A DNA stretch of 64,000 bases from Mermis nigrescens (GCA_036768485.1 JAVLUZ010000735.1:186001-250000), one strand, 5' to 3'; counted from the stretch's first letter, positions 31,201-44,241 are shown. Made by a program: numbers and translations. The notes: generated by a model not told the origin, from the letters alone.

Positions 31201-34200
31201 TGCACCAATAAAGTTAATCCAAGCACAAGCACTGATAAGATGACCAATGCGGATCGGCCAATGGCGAATGATTTATTAGCGAGAGGTGTAGAACTGACAA
31301 GTAGTGTGCGCAATGTAGTCACCTAAACAAAAAAGGATTAAGAAAAATGATTAAATTAGTGATTACTAATTAATTCATTAATTCTCGGTAAATTTTACAA
31401 AACCACCTATGTAAATCTCACGAAAGTTTGTGCACGTATCACATTTTTTGATACAATGTAATCGATTACATAAACGATTTTATCTGATGAAACAATTATG
31501 ACACTGTTGGTACCAGCAATTAACAAGTACCTATATGAAATTGTACACGCGAAATTATTTTTTTGAAGACAGCGTAGAAACCGCTTTTAAAGCCAATTTT
31601 TTAAGTGTTGATATTTGCGAAACATACTATAATGACATGGAACACAAGGTTTCGTGAAACATACTATAATACGAAACATGTGATAGTGATTTAGCTCTAA
31701 AAATAAGATAAAAGTACATATGAATCAGAAATTTTAGAGCACATTGTTTCTTACGGAATTAAATATACGAGTATGTATGTGTAGGATGGCCCAAAAACAC
31801 TAGGCACATTTCACGCCATATTTTCAGAACCAGCTTAGAGAGACGGTTGAACTTTTTCGGAAGAAAAAACCGATAATGAGTTGATGGTAGAATAGCAGGA
31901 ATTTCAGGTTTTAAGCATACTTTGATGGTCAGAAACATGGCAAGACTTTCTGGTGCTTCGAGCCGTTTGAATACTCGTGTTTCTGATTGTCAGAACTTTA
32001 GATGGACAAAAAAGAGGAAGCTAAAAAGTGGTCGTTTGCAGTCGGAGAATCGGAACGGTCGGAAAATCTGGATGGTCTGAGATTTGGTAAACAAGCGATA
32101 TTACAACAGAACAGTACCCACAATGGTTTTTAGTCACTTTTATTTGATCTTCTGAAATGCCGGGCGATTCAATTGAATTTGAAACCTAGACGCTAGGCTT
32201 CATGAAATATTCATGTACATATAGATATCTGCACACATGATGTAAGCCCAGATCACTCAAGAAGGAGTGTCCGCAGTTGTCTTAAGGGATTCAGCTAACA
32301 CGCAGCCAAAATATGGGCCAGTTTTCCCTTGAATATAAAAAAGAATGCTCCCAAATTCTGAGCTTAAAACTTTACTTTTCGACTTTTTCCAGGTATATGT
32401 TAAAAATTATCATTATCTACATATGATTAGCATATTTCACATTTCTATATATTTTATACAATTTATCGATTTTAAATAAAAATGCGACTGTCCTCAGTGA
32501 ATGACCGAGAAAGACAACTTATCACCAAGACAGTTTACTTATCCTAAGTTCCTTCTCCGAAAAATTTGAGCTTTGCATCTCTTGTCCGTATAAGGGCGGA
32601 CTTATGTACCCCGAATGGCTCGTTAGTAACGAGGGAAGCAGAAAGGGAGGTTCGGTCTCTCTTTTCGAAATAGAAATTGTTCATTTTTTACTTTTCCTAA
32701 AGGAAAAGTTATAAATTTTCGAGGCCCAAGCAGACTGCCAAAATAGGTTTCAGAACTTTGTTTTAATCTCAGGCTTGACTTAGACATTGTATGTCACAGT
32801 TGTCAGTTTCTTTTCATCAAAAACGCCTCAGAACGTGTCAAAGATTAGAAGTTGAATTTTTCCGAGACAGAACTGCAACGGATGTTAGAAAATCAGTCGT
32901 GCTGATAGTTAAATCAATAGTCTCTGTATCTGAGTTTAGATAAAGCAAACATTTTTGTAATGTTTTTTCAAGATCGTTTTTTCTATCATTGAACGATGCT
33001 CAATACTTACTAAGAATTTCGTTTTAATCGTGCTTTTTGCAAGCATATTTTATACATTAAGACAAAATTCATTTCTCCCTTATGTTGGCGAGTTATTTGT
33101 GAAAGAAGTCACGGCAGAGTCGATTCTTACTTTAATTAGATTAGACAATATTTCAGGCCCCTGGTAATCCATTTTACAAAAATTTGTGACGTTGCGAAAA
33201 GCTATGCAGTAGGGCCTTTCATTCAATGCGTCAACGCAAATTTGGCTCGTTATTTCATTCCACACAAGGAGTATGCTCATAATCACGCTGAAGGCCAAGC
33301 TTATCTGGGCAAGACATCGATTTTCTACCTTTAGCGCACATATACATGCACTAATTGAAGACCTAACGCAAAAAAACGCCCAAACAAATAACAGAACTGT
33401 AAAAAATACATAAACTCAGTTATCCAAACAATGTAATAACCGAATAGGTGCCTAAGTTCTTGCGCTGAACGTCAATTTTTGAAAATTTTTGGATTAGATG
33501 ATGAAACGCCGAATAATCATCTTCATTATATCTCGGTATTATCAATTTCTGGACGCTTTCTTCAGAAAATAATGAATATTCAGACGCCCAAAATACGGCC
33601 TCCTGTCCATCGTATTACTCCCAGTTTCTGAATACTATTTAATTTTACGGCAACATCAAAATACCAAAGACAAAATTATTTTCTGGAAAATTGATCATGG
33701 CTGGCGTCACGGATGATGGTTTTAGTCGTTTATACCCCATCCAAATTACCAATTTTCCAGTTCAAATATCGCCTTTTTTCTCGTAAACTCGAACCTAGGA
33801 TCAGAAGGTCCTAGCTTTGAATCCTAGTCTTTCGAGAAAAATTTAGGCAAAAAACGCGATATTCGAGGAGAAAAGGCTCAAAATCCGGATGGGGCATATC
33901 CGACGAGTACCCAGATGATAATTGGAATATTGATTTGCGGAAAATTTGACTGCCTACATATACATAGGTATGTAGGTGAACATTTTTTGGCATTGCTTAC
34001 AAAATAATCTGCATACGTTATATATGCATAAAACGGAAAATTCATTGCGCTACGCTTACCTGAAGTTCTGCTACTTTTAACTGTGTTTTATTGTTGTTTC
34101 TTTATGTAATGCCCTGGCCTCAATCAATTTTAGAGACAGATCATAGTAAAATCAGTTCTAGATTACCTACCTATTCAATCCTCAACACAATGACAAATAG

Positions 34201-34999
34201 CAATGTTTCGATTTTCTTGAAATTCAATGACTTTTCCACTTCTTTAAACAGTTTCATCAACGGTTTTAAAATTCGAAAGACAAGTTCATTCGGTTCCTAA
34301 AATGTTAAAATTTTTGGGGATCAAAATTTTTGAGATTGAATCATTCGGTTCTAAAGTCTTAATGAGACGATTCATTCACTTGGTCAAAAATGGAGCTGCT
34401 TCGGCCAAATCGACCTCAAAAACTGTTATAAGCGCTAAAATATCGTTACAACTACGTTATTACAAACACACTTTCTGCCCTGGTCAATTTCAAGCAATTT
34501 TTGATGATAACTTTCAATTTTCATCCATTTTTGGCCTACATTTTGCCTCATTTTCCCCTAAAATTTTCCATTTTTCCATATTGGGGGTCTAAACTCCCCA
34601 AAACTCACCCTATTTGAATATCAGGTTTTCACCCCGATCTGGAAGACTACCAAAATTTAGTTTTTGACCTTCTCACGATTATTATCCCATCAGACCTCCA
34701 GAATTGAGTTATTGCCCACGAACTGATTCCGTAAGCGAACAATGATAAGAAATTAACGCTTACATGCCAATGACAGCTCCTAAGAAGGGCGAAAGGCCAG
34801 CGTATGCACCTGCTTGGCAATAAGAAAACGCCACACAACCAGTAATAAATACAATGATGCATGTAGCGAGTATTAAAGCAGTCAATACGACAAATGTGGC
34901 TTCTAGTAGCTTGTGACGCGGGAATTCATAAGTTATTGGTTTAGTGCCGTACATACGTTTACGGTGACACCTAGAATTTTCTGAACGATTTTGCGTCAT
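28293..34999 (-). CDS. Four-exon membrane protein gene, function not recognised
   Basis: Minus-strand exons are 34999-34764, 33299-33131, 31322-31176 and 28520-28293, with GT donors (GTAAGC, GTAAGA, GTATGG) and AG acceptors. Phases agree at every junction (2, 0, 0), giving a 259-residue protein ending in TAA. The start MTQNRSENSR is the most plausible, but an upstream exon or the ATG at 35083 is possible. Hydrophobic segments lie at about 34-58 (exon 1), 66-92 (spanning exons 1 and 2) and 139-162 (exon 3). Between the second and third is a probable outside loop with C100, C110, C120 and an NVT glycosylation site at 115. The tail is basic (DKRRRSFGGRK). The layout recalls four-pass families such as MS4A, but only three clear segments are seen and I do not assign it. 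An extra small exon in the 2.65-kb last intron cannot be excluded. Confidence 0.6.
28812..29075 (+). repeat. G/C-tipped MITE in the last intron of the membrane-protein gene
   Basis: It runs from CATACGTGGGCAGCAAG to CACGCCCAGGTGTTG, with the inverted core ATTATCCATTGGCATC. It is a well-preserved copy. Related weaker copies lie in the same intron at about 30400-30610 (MITE) and about 30900-31060 (GCGCGGAGCGCC repeat). Confidence 0.7.
29686..29722 (+). repeat. (CTTT)n microsatellite
   Basis: TATCTATC followed by CTTTCTTTCTTTC-type repeats, imperfect, intronic. Confidence 0.8.
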
Positions 35000-36855
35000 G
35001 GATGCTCTACAACTATTGAATAGATTTTCAAATTGCACAAAGCTTACAACACTAAGAAAGACATTATTGACTTCTAGGATCATTGCACACGAAAAAAGTT
35101 GTTAGGTTTGAACACTTTGGGACTGGCCTTATAGAACATATGTAGCTACTTTACCTGCTGCTGATGGTCAGTGGCGATTGCGTATGAACTTTTTATCGAC
35201 ACCTTGTACATTCAATATGGATCGAAGATGAAATACTTCCAAAAGTTTTTAAATGGCACAGAAATGCTGAAAAATAGATTTTTAATTTTTTTGTTAATCT
35301 ATGTCGTCCCAAACCATTCAAACCAGGTCATTATCGTCATCACTTGACGAAATACTAATTTTTATACATTTGGATGATGAAGAAATAGCCAACTTATCTT
35401 ATCTCATGATTTGTAGAAATAGTGCTTTTTTATTCAAAAGCTTGTGAAAAAAATAATATTTAGTTTCGGTATAACCGGAGCTCATAAACTTATAAAAATA
35501 GACTAAAGTTTATTCTACGAAACCCTGTGTATCAACATCAATTTTTAGCTTTTCAAGCAAGTAGCAACAAAAGTGATTCGAAGGTAGCATGCAGTAAATG
35601 CTTTACACAATTAAACAATATATACTTATCAATTGCTATTCACAGTACGATAATTATTGCTTCGTTTAACCCTCCGTTTGCCGTGTCTACCTTATCCACG
35701 TGTCCAAAACTTTGTATAGCCTCGTTTTGGCTTCAGTATCATCGTTTTTAATGGTTTAGCTCGAAGAGGAGTTATAGAGTAGTAAGAAATAGGCATTTTT
35801 GGCCTATTTACAGTGATATCACAAAAACTCAAGATGGGAAAATAAGATTCTAATAAAAAAATTTAGTGGTTTATTCCTTTCCAGCTCTTTAAATGCATCC
35901 CCTGGATGTGTTTAACACAACATAAATCTACTTTTTCTTGTTTTTGCATAATGTCCAACAGGTGCCTATTCTTATGCATTGTGATAGTTTTTTAATTAAA
36001 CCTCTTTCAAAAATAATTTTCACAGAAAATAACATACATACTCAGAAAGAGCATAAAAAATTGAACTAAATGAAAGTAATAGCTGTCAGAAAATGTTAAG
36101 AAGGCATATCTTAATATGCATTAGGAGTTTATGCCGTGATGGTGTTTTTCGACTGCAAAAACATGATGGTAAACGGAGGGTTAAACCGCTTTGTAATATA
36201 TGTGCATTGATTCAAAAAATATGATCCATGCCCATCGTGCAATATACTATTCTGTGAGTTGCATGCAACCATGCATAGGCAGTGACCATAATCTAATGAT
36301 GGAGCTAAAGTCCGAAAAATCACAAATAAAACATACTAGAAATTCAATACTGGGAGTCAGCCGTAATCTGCGAGGGTATTTCGAAATCTCGGGGAAGTCT
36401 AAACCCGGCCCCAACGCTCTGGGGTGTAGTTGCTTGCACCCAATTCACACGTATCTACATATTCTATGGTCCAAAAATAAATAAATAAAATAAAAACATA
36501 AAAATAATAATGTAATAGTAATATTTACGAGTACATGATAAATATAAAATAAATTAATTTAAAAAATACAATCACGAAACCTTGTGCATAGTGGGCTATT
36601 TTTCGATCAATGCAAATTGAGTATAAAAGTGATTTAAACCGATCCCACAGTCATGATATTACAAACAATCAAAAAAATACAGAAAATATTACTATGTAAC
36701 TTTGTATTTTTGTTGCTTATTTGGAAATTACGTTTGTAAATATTGAAAATTGATTTTCGTGCACAAGTTTTCGCGAGATATTTTAGGAGCTTGTAGAAAA
36801 TTTGAGAGCTTGAAGAGAATTTTGGGTACTAGTCGTGATAGCGACTTTCTTGCGT
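35000..36855. other. Upstream flank of the membrane-protein gene, no gene seen
   Basis: AT-rich DNA. A weak G-run MITE fragment occurs at about 36335-36440 (GGGAGTCAGCCGTAATCTGCGAGGG). Short ORFs show no motif. A promoter for the minus-strand gene may lie here but I cannot define it. Confidence 0.4.
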
Positions 36856-36856
36856 A

Positions 36857-36925
36857 GATTATTATAGGTCATTGGGGCTCTAACCAACGACCTTCTATTT
36901 GCTAGCCAGTCACTCTAGCATCTGA
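36857..36925 (-). other. Degenerate tRNA-like sequence
   Basis: On the minus strand, GGGCTCAGATGCTAGAGTG resembles a D-arm/A-box. It is followed by CTAGCAA (anticodon-loop-like, AGC) and GGTCGTTGGTTAGAGCCCC, resembling a T-arm/B-box. The anticodon stem does not pair well and there is no clean acceptor stem, so it is at best a tRNA relic or SINE head. Confidence 0.3.
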
Positions 36926-37058
36926 GCCCAGAACCTTAGCTAGGGGGATGCAGATATGGCGGTCACATCCCCGGTCCCGCATGTTAAAGTTAGAAAAAAT
37001 GGCACCAAAAACGGAAGGAGCTTTAAAATTTATGCAAAAAACGCTAGAAATATGTTAA

Positions 37059-38351
37059 TACTAGCAAGAAAAAATGCTCCGATGGAACAAAAGAAGGTAG
37101 AATATACTTGGAACAAAGGATTATCAAGGACGTAAAAGGAGGGGACTAGAAAAAGCTCCTATCTACAAATGTCACAAAATTTGCTAAAACTCAGAAATTT
37201 CCTAAACAAAGAAAAAATGAAAGTAAGTAAATCAAAGAAAAACCTACCTGTGCCTAAAACTGCAAGATCTGCTAAAAATCAGACTTTTTCTAAGCAACGC
37301 AAAAATCGAAGTATATTCTGCAGCCTGCAGAAGAAAGCAGCATCCTGTCGAACAAAGATAAAACATTGGGCTAGATAACTGAACCACTCACTCTGCAAAA
37401 GCAGATATCGCCATAGCTGAGCAGCGCCATGTTGCAATATTTTTCTGGGTCAAAAAATAGTAATTATGGTATGTTGGAAAAACGGCAATTTTCGACGTTT
37501 CGGATTGAACACTGGTGCATACCCCTAACCTCCCATGCCTAATGGTTATCAGTTTACATGGGCAGGAATGAAATCCGGGTGGTCTGGTGGGATTAAACGC
37601 CAGAAGAGTACTGAATGGACGCATGCATTATATAGAAATCACAGTCTTTCGTTGCGGTATCGCAAATAATCATAGGATATAACTTTTTGTAATATTTATC
37701 TAGCCACAATATCGAATAAATTAACGTTGCAAGTGATTAGCAAAAACGCAGATTTGAGATTTATTTTATAAGCTTTATATTAAGCATTGGACACCATACC
37801 TAGACGTCGGGGGTTTGGGGAGTATGCACCCCAAGGCAAAATACCCAACAAGAAAACGCAAATACCCAACAATACCTCCAGAATTCAATTTTTTAAATCT
37901 TTCTGCTCTTTTTGGGTTTTTTTGGTAGGTACCAATAGATAGAGCTCGACAAGAAACGTTCAAAAATGGTGTTTTCTTCGCCATAGCACTATTTTTAAGG
38001 CCAATATTCCAATTTGAAAACCCCCTCAGAATTTTGGAACCGCCCACTGTATGGTGGACAATATGAGAAGGTTCACCTATTTTTTCAGAGGCCGCAGAAT
38101 ATACTTCGATTTTTGCGTTGCTTAGAAAAAGTCTGATTTTTAGCAGATCTTGCAGTTTTAGGCACAGGTAGGTTTCTTTGATTACTTACTTGCATTTTTC
38201 TTTGTTTAGGAAATTTCTGAGTTTTAGCAAATTTTGTGACATTTGTAGATAGGAGCTTTTTCTAGTCCCTCCTTTTACGTCCTTGATAATCCTTTGTTCC
38301 AAGTATATTCTACCTTTTTTTGTTCCATCGGAGCATTTTTTCTTGCTAGTA
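37059..38351. mobile_element. TIR/foldback DNA element, 1.29 kb, carrying a nested MITE
   Basis: The left arm (37059 to about 37322) starts TACTAGCAAGAAAAAATGCTCC and the right arm (about 38089-38351) is its near-perfect inverse over about 264 bp. The family is that of 6308-7094, with longer arms. The interior contains a G/C-tipped MITE (37790-38055). No transposase is seen. The right arm and part of the interior recur inverted at 58503-58871 and 63823-64000. Confidence 0.8.
37790..38055 (-). repeat. Nested G/C-tipped MITE with an empty LTR insertion site
   Basis: It is a complete copy inside the TIR element. Its CAAA at 37961-37964 (TTTG on the other strand) is the empty target where, in the second arm, the solo LTR is inserted at 58868-58871/63823-63826. 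Confidence 0.75.
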
Positions 38352-38410
38352 CCCAACTTTTTGTTAGCAAAAAATAGTAGTTATTCCTATCTTTGTCAGT
38401 GTTGTAGCGA

Positions 38411-38632
38411 ATGTCATTAGGTACTGCTTCCATCTTAGCAATTTATACTTGCATTGTGTATGAATTATATTCCGACTCCGCGCGTTTGCAATATTATTTA
38501 GCTGAAGTTCGAAGCAGCATTATTTTCTGTGCTCAAGCTGGAATTCACTTATCGCTTCTGATCGTTGCGTACTTCGACCATGATGCAACTTCAACAAATA
38601 ATCTCACGTTTTGTCATTTTACTTCTCGCTGA
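38411..38632 (+). other. 73-codon ORF duplicated in both arms, possible exon
   Basis: The ORF has two hydrophobic stretches (ASILAIYTCIVYEL and SIIFCAQAGIHLSLLIVAYF) and an acceptor-like CTTTGTCAGTGTTGTAG just upstream. The inverted copy at 58223-58444 is open too and differs at one residue (T/K in NNLxF). The arms are young, so openness is weak evidence. It could be a captured gene exon or chance. Confidence 0.3.
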
Positions 38633-39119
38633 CTCTTATTTAGTCCGATAAAGTTGACTGCCCGCAGCAATGCACTGGCTAATGGACCTAAGAAACACGC
38701 AGTTCAAAGTAAAATGCATGCGTCGTTCAAGTGGATATTTCTTTACAGTTGGGTAGATTGCGTAGCAAACGGGGCGCAATGATTTTCGCCCAATCGCTAT
38801 GATTGAAGATAGCTAAATACATATACATATGTGGAAAATTTCTTGCATGTTATTGCGTGCTTGTTTCAGTAAATTTTAAAATGATATTTATCACATTGCG
38901 TGTATGAATAATGTTGGTAAGCACTAACGTAGTAGGTACGACAAGGTAGGTACTGGATCTAGGATTTTCACCCTAACTTTTACAAAAACCACCAAAAACA
39001 TGTCAAAAATTTGCTCTTTGCACAAAAACGCGTTTTTTACGCTTTTTGTGTGGTCTATACTTTTATCTATACATATTCTATTTTATTGTTTTTTTGAATT
39101 TAAGAAAAATATTATGTTT

Positions 39120-40827
39120 TTGCAAGGCTCTAGGTCAAAAGTTCATATGCAGTGTTTACTTACATACACAGAATGCACAGAAGATTTTAGTCGGATTCGT
39201 AAATCTGATATTACGCGGATATTACAATCAACATTTATAAAGACATCACGTCTCAACAATGGTCTGATGACAAATTAACATTAGGTGTAAAACAGTTTAC
39301 ACCACTGTTGTGTAAAAAAATGTGTCTAACCGACTTCTCACACTTGAATCCTTAAAAATTTCTAGTCATAAGGAAAAAATTAGGTTTCCGCAAGGCTCTA
39401 AAACGAAGATTAATATGTAGTGTAAACGATATGTTAACACCTAGTGTAAAAAAGATTTTAGTCAGAATCGTAATTTTAATATTGCTTCGATATTACGACC
39501 AACTTTTATGAAAATAGTAAGTCTCCATAATGTCGTAAGGATAAATTAACATTGGTTTAAACCACTTTACTGAACTGTTGAGTGTAAACATACGCGCCAA
39601 AATTGCGTATCGAATTTGGTTTCAGGTTCATTTACAGACTTGAGAATCATGTCCCTGACTCATAACCGGAGAAGCTGGCAGAAAGAAACAAGACAGAAAC
39701 CTGTTTAAAGCACCTCATTCTTGACTTTACACTCGCTTAATATTGGTTTAGACATACGCGATTCGCTATGACATACACCCCATATAAGGCACTTTATTTT
39801 TATTCTATTGGACCTATCCTGACTTCTGAAAGGAGAAAGTGGCGAACAAAACCCAAACAAAGACATATTTTCCATCATTCAGAACATTGTAAACTTTAAA
39901 AATCCGTACCGTATTCCCCATTGAGTGTAAAGAAATTCGGTTTGGTACAGTTTGTAGCTTTTGAGTCGTAGTACGTTTCTATGTGCAAAAATTCTGTTGC
40001 AAAAATTATTTGATATGATTTACCAATCAAAATTGGGGAAAAAACGTGTTTTTTTCGCCCATTTTTCACGTCTGATTTCGAACTTTACACCACCATAAAT
40101 AACTCAATATTGCGTTTTTTTAAATGCGGTTTGCTGCGATGTGTAGCCCCTGAGAGGCACTTTATTACTGCTGTATTTAATTTACCCTGACTCATAAGCG
40201 GAAAAATTTGGCAGAGAAATCTTAGTTAAAATCCGTTTTTTACATTATCCACTAGAGTGTAAACTTTAAACCCCAGGATCTAACTCACCATAGAGCGTAG
40301 AAGACTTTGCTTATATGCAGAATGTAGCCCTTGATCCGCTCTACATTTCTGTCAGAAAACATTTTAAAAAACTCATAACCGGAGTTAGTATCAGACATAA
40401 GCAGGTTGAAAACTCGACCAAAAAGTGCTTTTTCACCCCCAGATTTTCGCACTCTTTACACTGCCATTCGAGAACTAATGCGAATTTCAAAAAACAAAAA
40501 AATGCTGTTCTGTAAAATTCATCCCTCTATAATCCTATGCTGATTAATTGTTCGAGTCATCAATACTCAGTTGCCCACATGCCGCAGTAAAAAGGTCCCA
40601 AAATTTGTCCTATGTTATAACGTTACACAAAAACTTTACACCTTCTTTACACAGTCAGTTTTGAGTTTCAAGAAAGACAAAAAAACATGGGCAGCGAATT
40701 TTTTTATTATCTTTCTTTTAAAAAAACCGCACCTTCCAGAAGTGTCCCGTTATAGCTGTAGGGGGGTGCACAGGTGTTAGGGGTACCCAAGTATATTATA
40801 GGTACGCGCTAACGCGCTACCTATGAT
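39120..40827 (+). repeat. TTTACAC-rich repeat, copy C
   Basis: It has the same block order as copy B and the same terminal GGTACGCGCTAACGCGCTACCTATGAT. Position 39159-39162 (CTTA) is the empty target of element B. The opposite-arm copy is 42625-44241. Confidence 0.8.
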
Positions 40828-42624
40828 CATGCCTGCCATCTCTGGGATATTTAGCAGCTTCAAGCTATTTTTGATTAGTTTTTAAAGCTGGATAAAACAA
40901 CTTATGCTTGAGTGGTTACATTTTAAACTGTGCTCGGATCCCCGGTCAAAGAAATCCTGGCTACCGGCTGAAATTTCAAATCATTGGGTCGTTAGATAGG
41001 CGATTTAAACGTGCTTCACTTTGTAAAGGGCATGAGCAGTTTAGATTTAAATAAAAACAGCTGTTTAAGCTTCGCTGATAAGCTGAAAGGATTGCTTGAG
41101 GATTCATATTGCCAGACATAGCCTATCTAAGTAGTGCGATGCAACTCGCTTCGCTCATTCGGCTCGTTGCATTTGTATCCCATTATTCAGGCTTACTGGT
41201 GTCCTTATGAATCCTGAAGTATAAAAAATAGTACTTTGTTCTATCAATAATTTAGCTTAGGCTTAATTGTATGTGAATTCATAATGACGCTAGCGCGTAA
41301 ACAAAGCTCGATCAGCGGGCTGCATTGAATGGAGCGAGTGAAGTGAGCGACGCAAGTTGCATTGAACTTTTTAGGCTTATAGGGTTATGTATGGCACATT
41401 AGGCTAAACTTAAGAATATGGTACTTTTAGAAAAAGAGCAAAACGAATATGGAATGCCAAAATTTTTTGCCAAAATGGGAGAACATGATAAATTGAAGCG
41501 CGGAAAAAAATTTGGCGGAAATCTGAGCCATACTTGCAAAATTGCAGGCAACTCTCTATGTGAGTGTTGGGTGGGACGATTAAACGGCTCGATCCAAGGA
41601 CTAACACATTTGTCAGAAATGAATAATATGGGCTGAAATTACGGGAGGAAGCATAGCAATGAAGGTGAAGAAAGAAAAAGGCGCGAAAAGCTGTTTGAAA
41701 TTTTAAAAAACTTAAAAAATTTTCATATTTTTTTAGGTAGGTACTTGTTTTTTCGGTTTTACTTGACAAGATATACAGAAATCTAAGTTTTTGCTTCTAT
41801 TATACTTAGGCTTAGGCTTAGTATATCTAAAAGGTGTTTTAAGCTGCTTAGGTCGAGGTCGCTCCCGCTCAGGTCGATGTATGTATAGATGCTTAGGTCG
41901 ATGTATAGATGCTTAGATCGATGTATAGATGCTTAGGTCGATGTATAGATGCTTAGGCCGATGTATTGATGCTTAGGTCGATGTATAGATGCTTAGGTCG
42001 ATGTAAATTGGGTATCTGCATGTGGATTCTGCATTCAGTTGTTTGAATCTTCAAATACTTAGGTCGAGAAGATGCTTGCTTAGGTCGAGAAGAGGCTAAT
42101 TAACGAAACCCATAGCTTTTGTAATATTGATCATGGACGGATGAAATTTTTTTCCCGCGCTTTCTTTCAACATGTTCTAAGTACTGAGCGAAAAAATTCG
42201 CTATTCTGAAGTTTATTTCTCAGCATTCTGAAAATACCATATTCTAAGTTACTCCGGCACATTATTAACCCTAAAAAATGTAATATTAATAGTCCAACTG
42301 AAGCCTAAACAACTGAGCTAAGTTAAAATCACTGCTGGCTTGCACTACTGATGTGATTGACTATAAAGAATAAACTTTAAAAAGGCAATATTCGAGATGG
42401 AAAATGCTACACATCCAGATGGGAGTATAATCGGAATATTCTACTATTGTTCGTCTCACATAAGCTATGCACCGTCCACTCGCGACTTTCACTTGCTGTA
42501 AACCAACATTTTCTGCAATTGCCTTGAATTTATGGATATTTACCGTTAACTGTCACTTTACGTCCCGGTTAAACTTCGAAAGTCGCAAGATTACATACAA
42601 GGTACATATAAGGTTGCGAAACAA
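40828..42624. other. Spacer between the inverted arms
   Basis: Unique sequence of 1.8 kb with a short inverted motif (GCAACTCGCTTCGCTCATTCGG at 41146, with GAGCGAGTGAAGTGAGCGACGC at 41332) and a 20-bp minisatellite. ORFs at 41418-41636 (+) and 41410-41769 (-) overlap each other and have no recognisable domain. Confidence 0.5.
41872..42005 (+). repeat. 20-bp minisatellite, about 6.5 units
   Basis: The unit is CTTAGGTCGATGTATAGATG, with single-base variants (GATCG, GGCCG, ATTGATG). A few degenerate TTAGGTCGA units continue to 42100. Confidence 0.9.
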
Positions 42625-44241
42625 ATCATAGGTAGCGCGTTAGCGCGTACCAATTATATACTTGGGTACCCCTAACACCTGTGCACCCCCTCTACAGCTA
42701 TAACGGGACACTTCTGGAAGGTGCGGTTTTTTTAAAGAAAGATAATAAAAAAGTTCGCCGCCCGTGTTTTTTTCTTGAAACTCAAAACTGACTGTGTAAA
42801 GAAGGTGTAAAGTTTTTGTGTAACATTATAACAGGACAAATTTCGGGACCTTTTTACTGCGGCATGTGGGCAACTGAGTATTGATGACTCGAACAATTAA
42901 ACAGCATAGGATTATAGAGGGATAAATTTTACAGAAGAGCAATTTTTGGTTTTTTGAAATTCGCATTAGTTCTCGAATGGCAGTGTACAGAGTGCGAAAA
43001 TCTGGGGTGAAAAAGCACTTTTTAGTCGAGTTTTCAACCTGCTTATGTCTGATACTATTTCCGGTCATGAGTTTTTTAAAATGTTTTCTATCAGAAATGT
43101 AGAGCGGATCAAGGGCTACATTCTGCATATAAGCAAAGTCTTTTACGCTCTATGGTGAGTTATATCCTGGGTTTTAAAGTTTACACTCTAGTGGATAATG
43201 TAAAAAACGGATTTTAACTAAGATTTCTCTGCCAAATTTTTCCGCTTATGAGTCAGGGTAAATTAGATACAGCAGTAATGAAGTGCCTCTCAGGGGCTAC
43301 ACATCGCAGCAAACCGCATTTAAAAAGCGTAATATTGAGTTATTTATGGGGGTGTAAAGTTCGAAATCAGACGTAAAAAATGAGCGAAAAACACGTTTTT
43401 TCCCCAATTTCGATTGGTAAATCATATCAAATAATTTTTGCACATAGAAACGTACTACGACTCAAAAGCTACAAACTGTACCAAACCGAATTTCTTTACA
43501 CTCAATGGGGAATACGGTACGGATTTTTAAAGTTTACAATGTTCTGAATGATGGAGAATATGTCTTTGTTTGGGTTTTGTTCGCCACTTTCTCCTTTCAG
43601 AAGTCAGGATAGGTCCAATAGAATAAAAATAAAGTGCCTTATATGGGGTGTATGTCATAGCGAATCGCGTATGTCTAAACCAATATTAAGCGAGTGTAAA
43701 GTCAAGAATGAGGTGCTTTTAACAGGTTTCTGTCTTGTTTCTTTCTGCCTGCTTTTCCGGTTATGAGTCAGGGACATGATTCTCAAGTCTGTAAATGAAC
43801 CTGAAACCAAATTCGATACGCAATTTTGGCGCGTATGTTTACACTCAACAGTTCAGTAAAGTGGTGTAAACCAATGTTAATTTATCCTTACAATATTATG
43901 GAGACTTACTATTTTCATAAAAGTTGGTCGTAATATCGAAGCAATATAAAAATTACGATTCTGACTAAAATCTTTTTTACACTGGGTGTTAACATATCGT
44001 TTACACTACATATTAATCTTCGTTTTAGAGCCTTGCGGAAACCTAATTTTTCCTTATGACTGTGAGAAGTCGGTTAGACACATTTTTCTACACAACAGTG
44101 GTGTAAACTGTTTTACACCTAATGTTAATTTGTCATCAGACCATTGTTGAGACCTGATGTCTTTATAAATATTGATTGTAATATCCGCATAATATCAGAC
44201 TGAATCCGACTAAAATCTTCTGTGCATTCTGTGTATGTAAG
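42625..44241 (-). repeat. Arm 2, inner part: TTTACAC repeat copy D
   Basis: This is an inverted copy of about 39159-40827. It begins with ATCATAGGTAGCGCGTTAGCGC and stops exactly at TAAG (44238-44241), where element B starts. The match resumes at 57692. Confidence 0.85.

Larger units (their letters stand above)
37059..40827. repeat. Arm 1 of a large inverted duplication (uninterrupted)
   Basis: About 37790-40827 is present in inverted orientation as 42625-44241, 57696-58867 and 63827-64000, with roughly one difference per 20-40 bases by eye. The matched order is TTTACAC repeat, a unique stretch, TIR arm, MITE. The arm probably extends to the left TIR at 37059, but the partner of that part lies beyond the window. 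The inner end is the GCGCTAACGCGCTACCTATGAT border of the TTTACAC repeat. Confidence 0.8.

Noticed and set aside
41410..41769. Overlapping ORFs of 119 (-) and 72 (+) codons in the spacer
   Set aside because: They lie on opposite strands of the same DNA, lack recognisable motifs, and one cannot be preferred.
41872..42005. CRISPR-like array
   Set aside because: The units are contiguous with no unique spacers, and the context is eukaryotic.
42826..43128. ORFs with similar peptides at 23735-23977, 40315-40515 and 42826-43128
   Set aside because: The similarity follows from the TTTACAC DNA repeat. Frames differ among copies and are short, so coding is unlikely.
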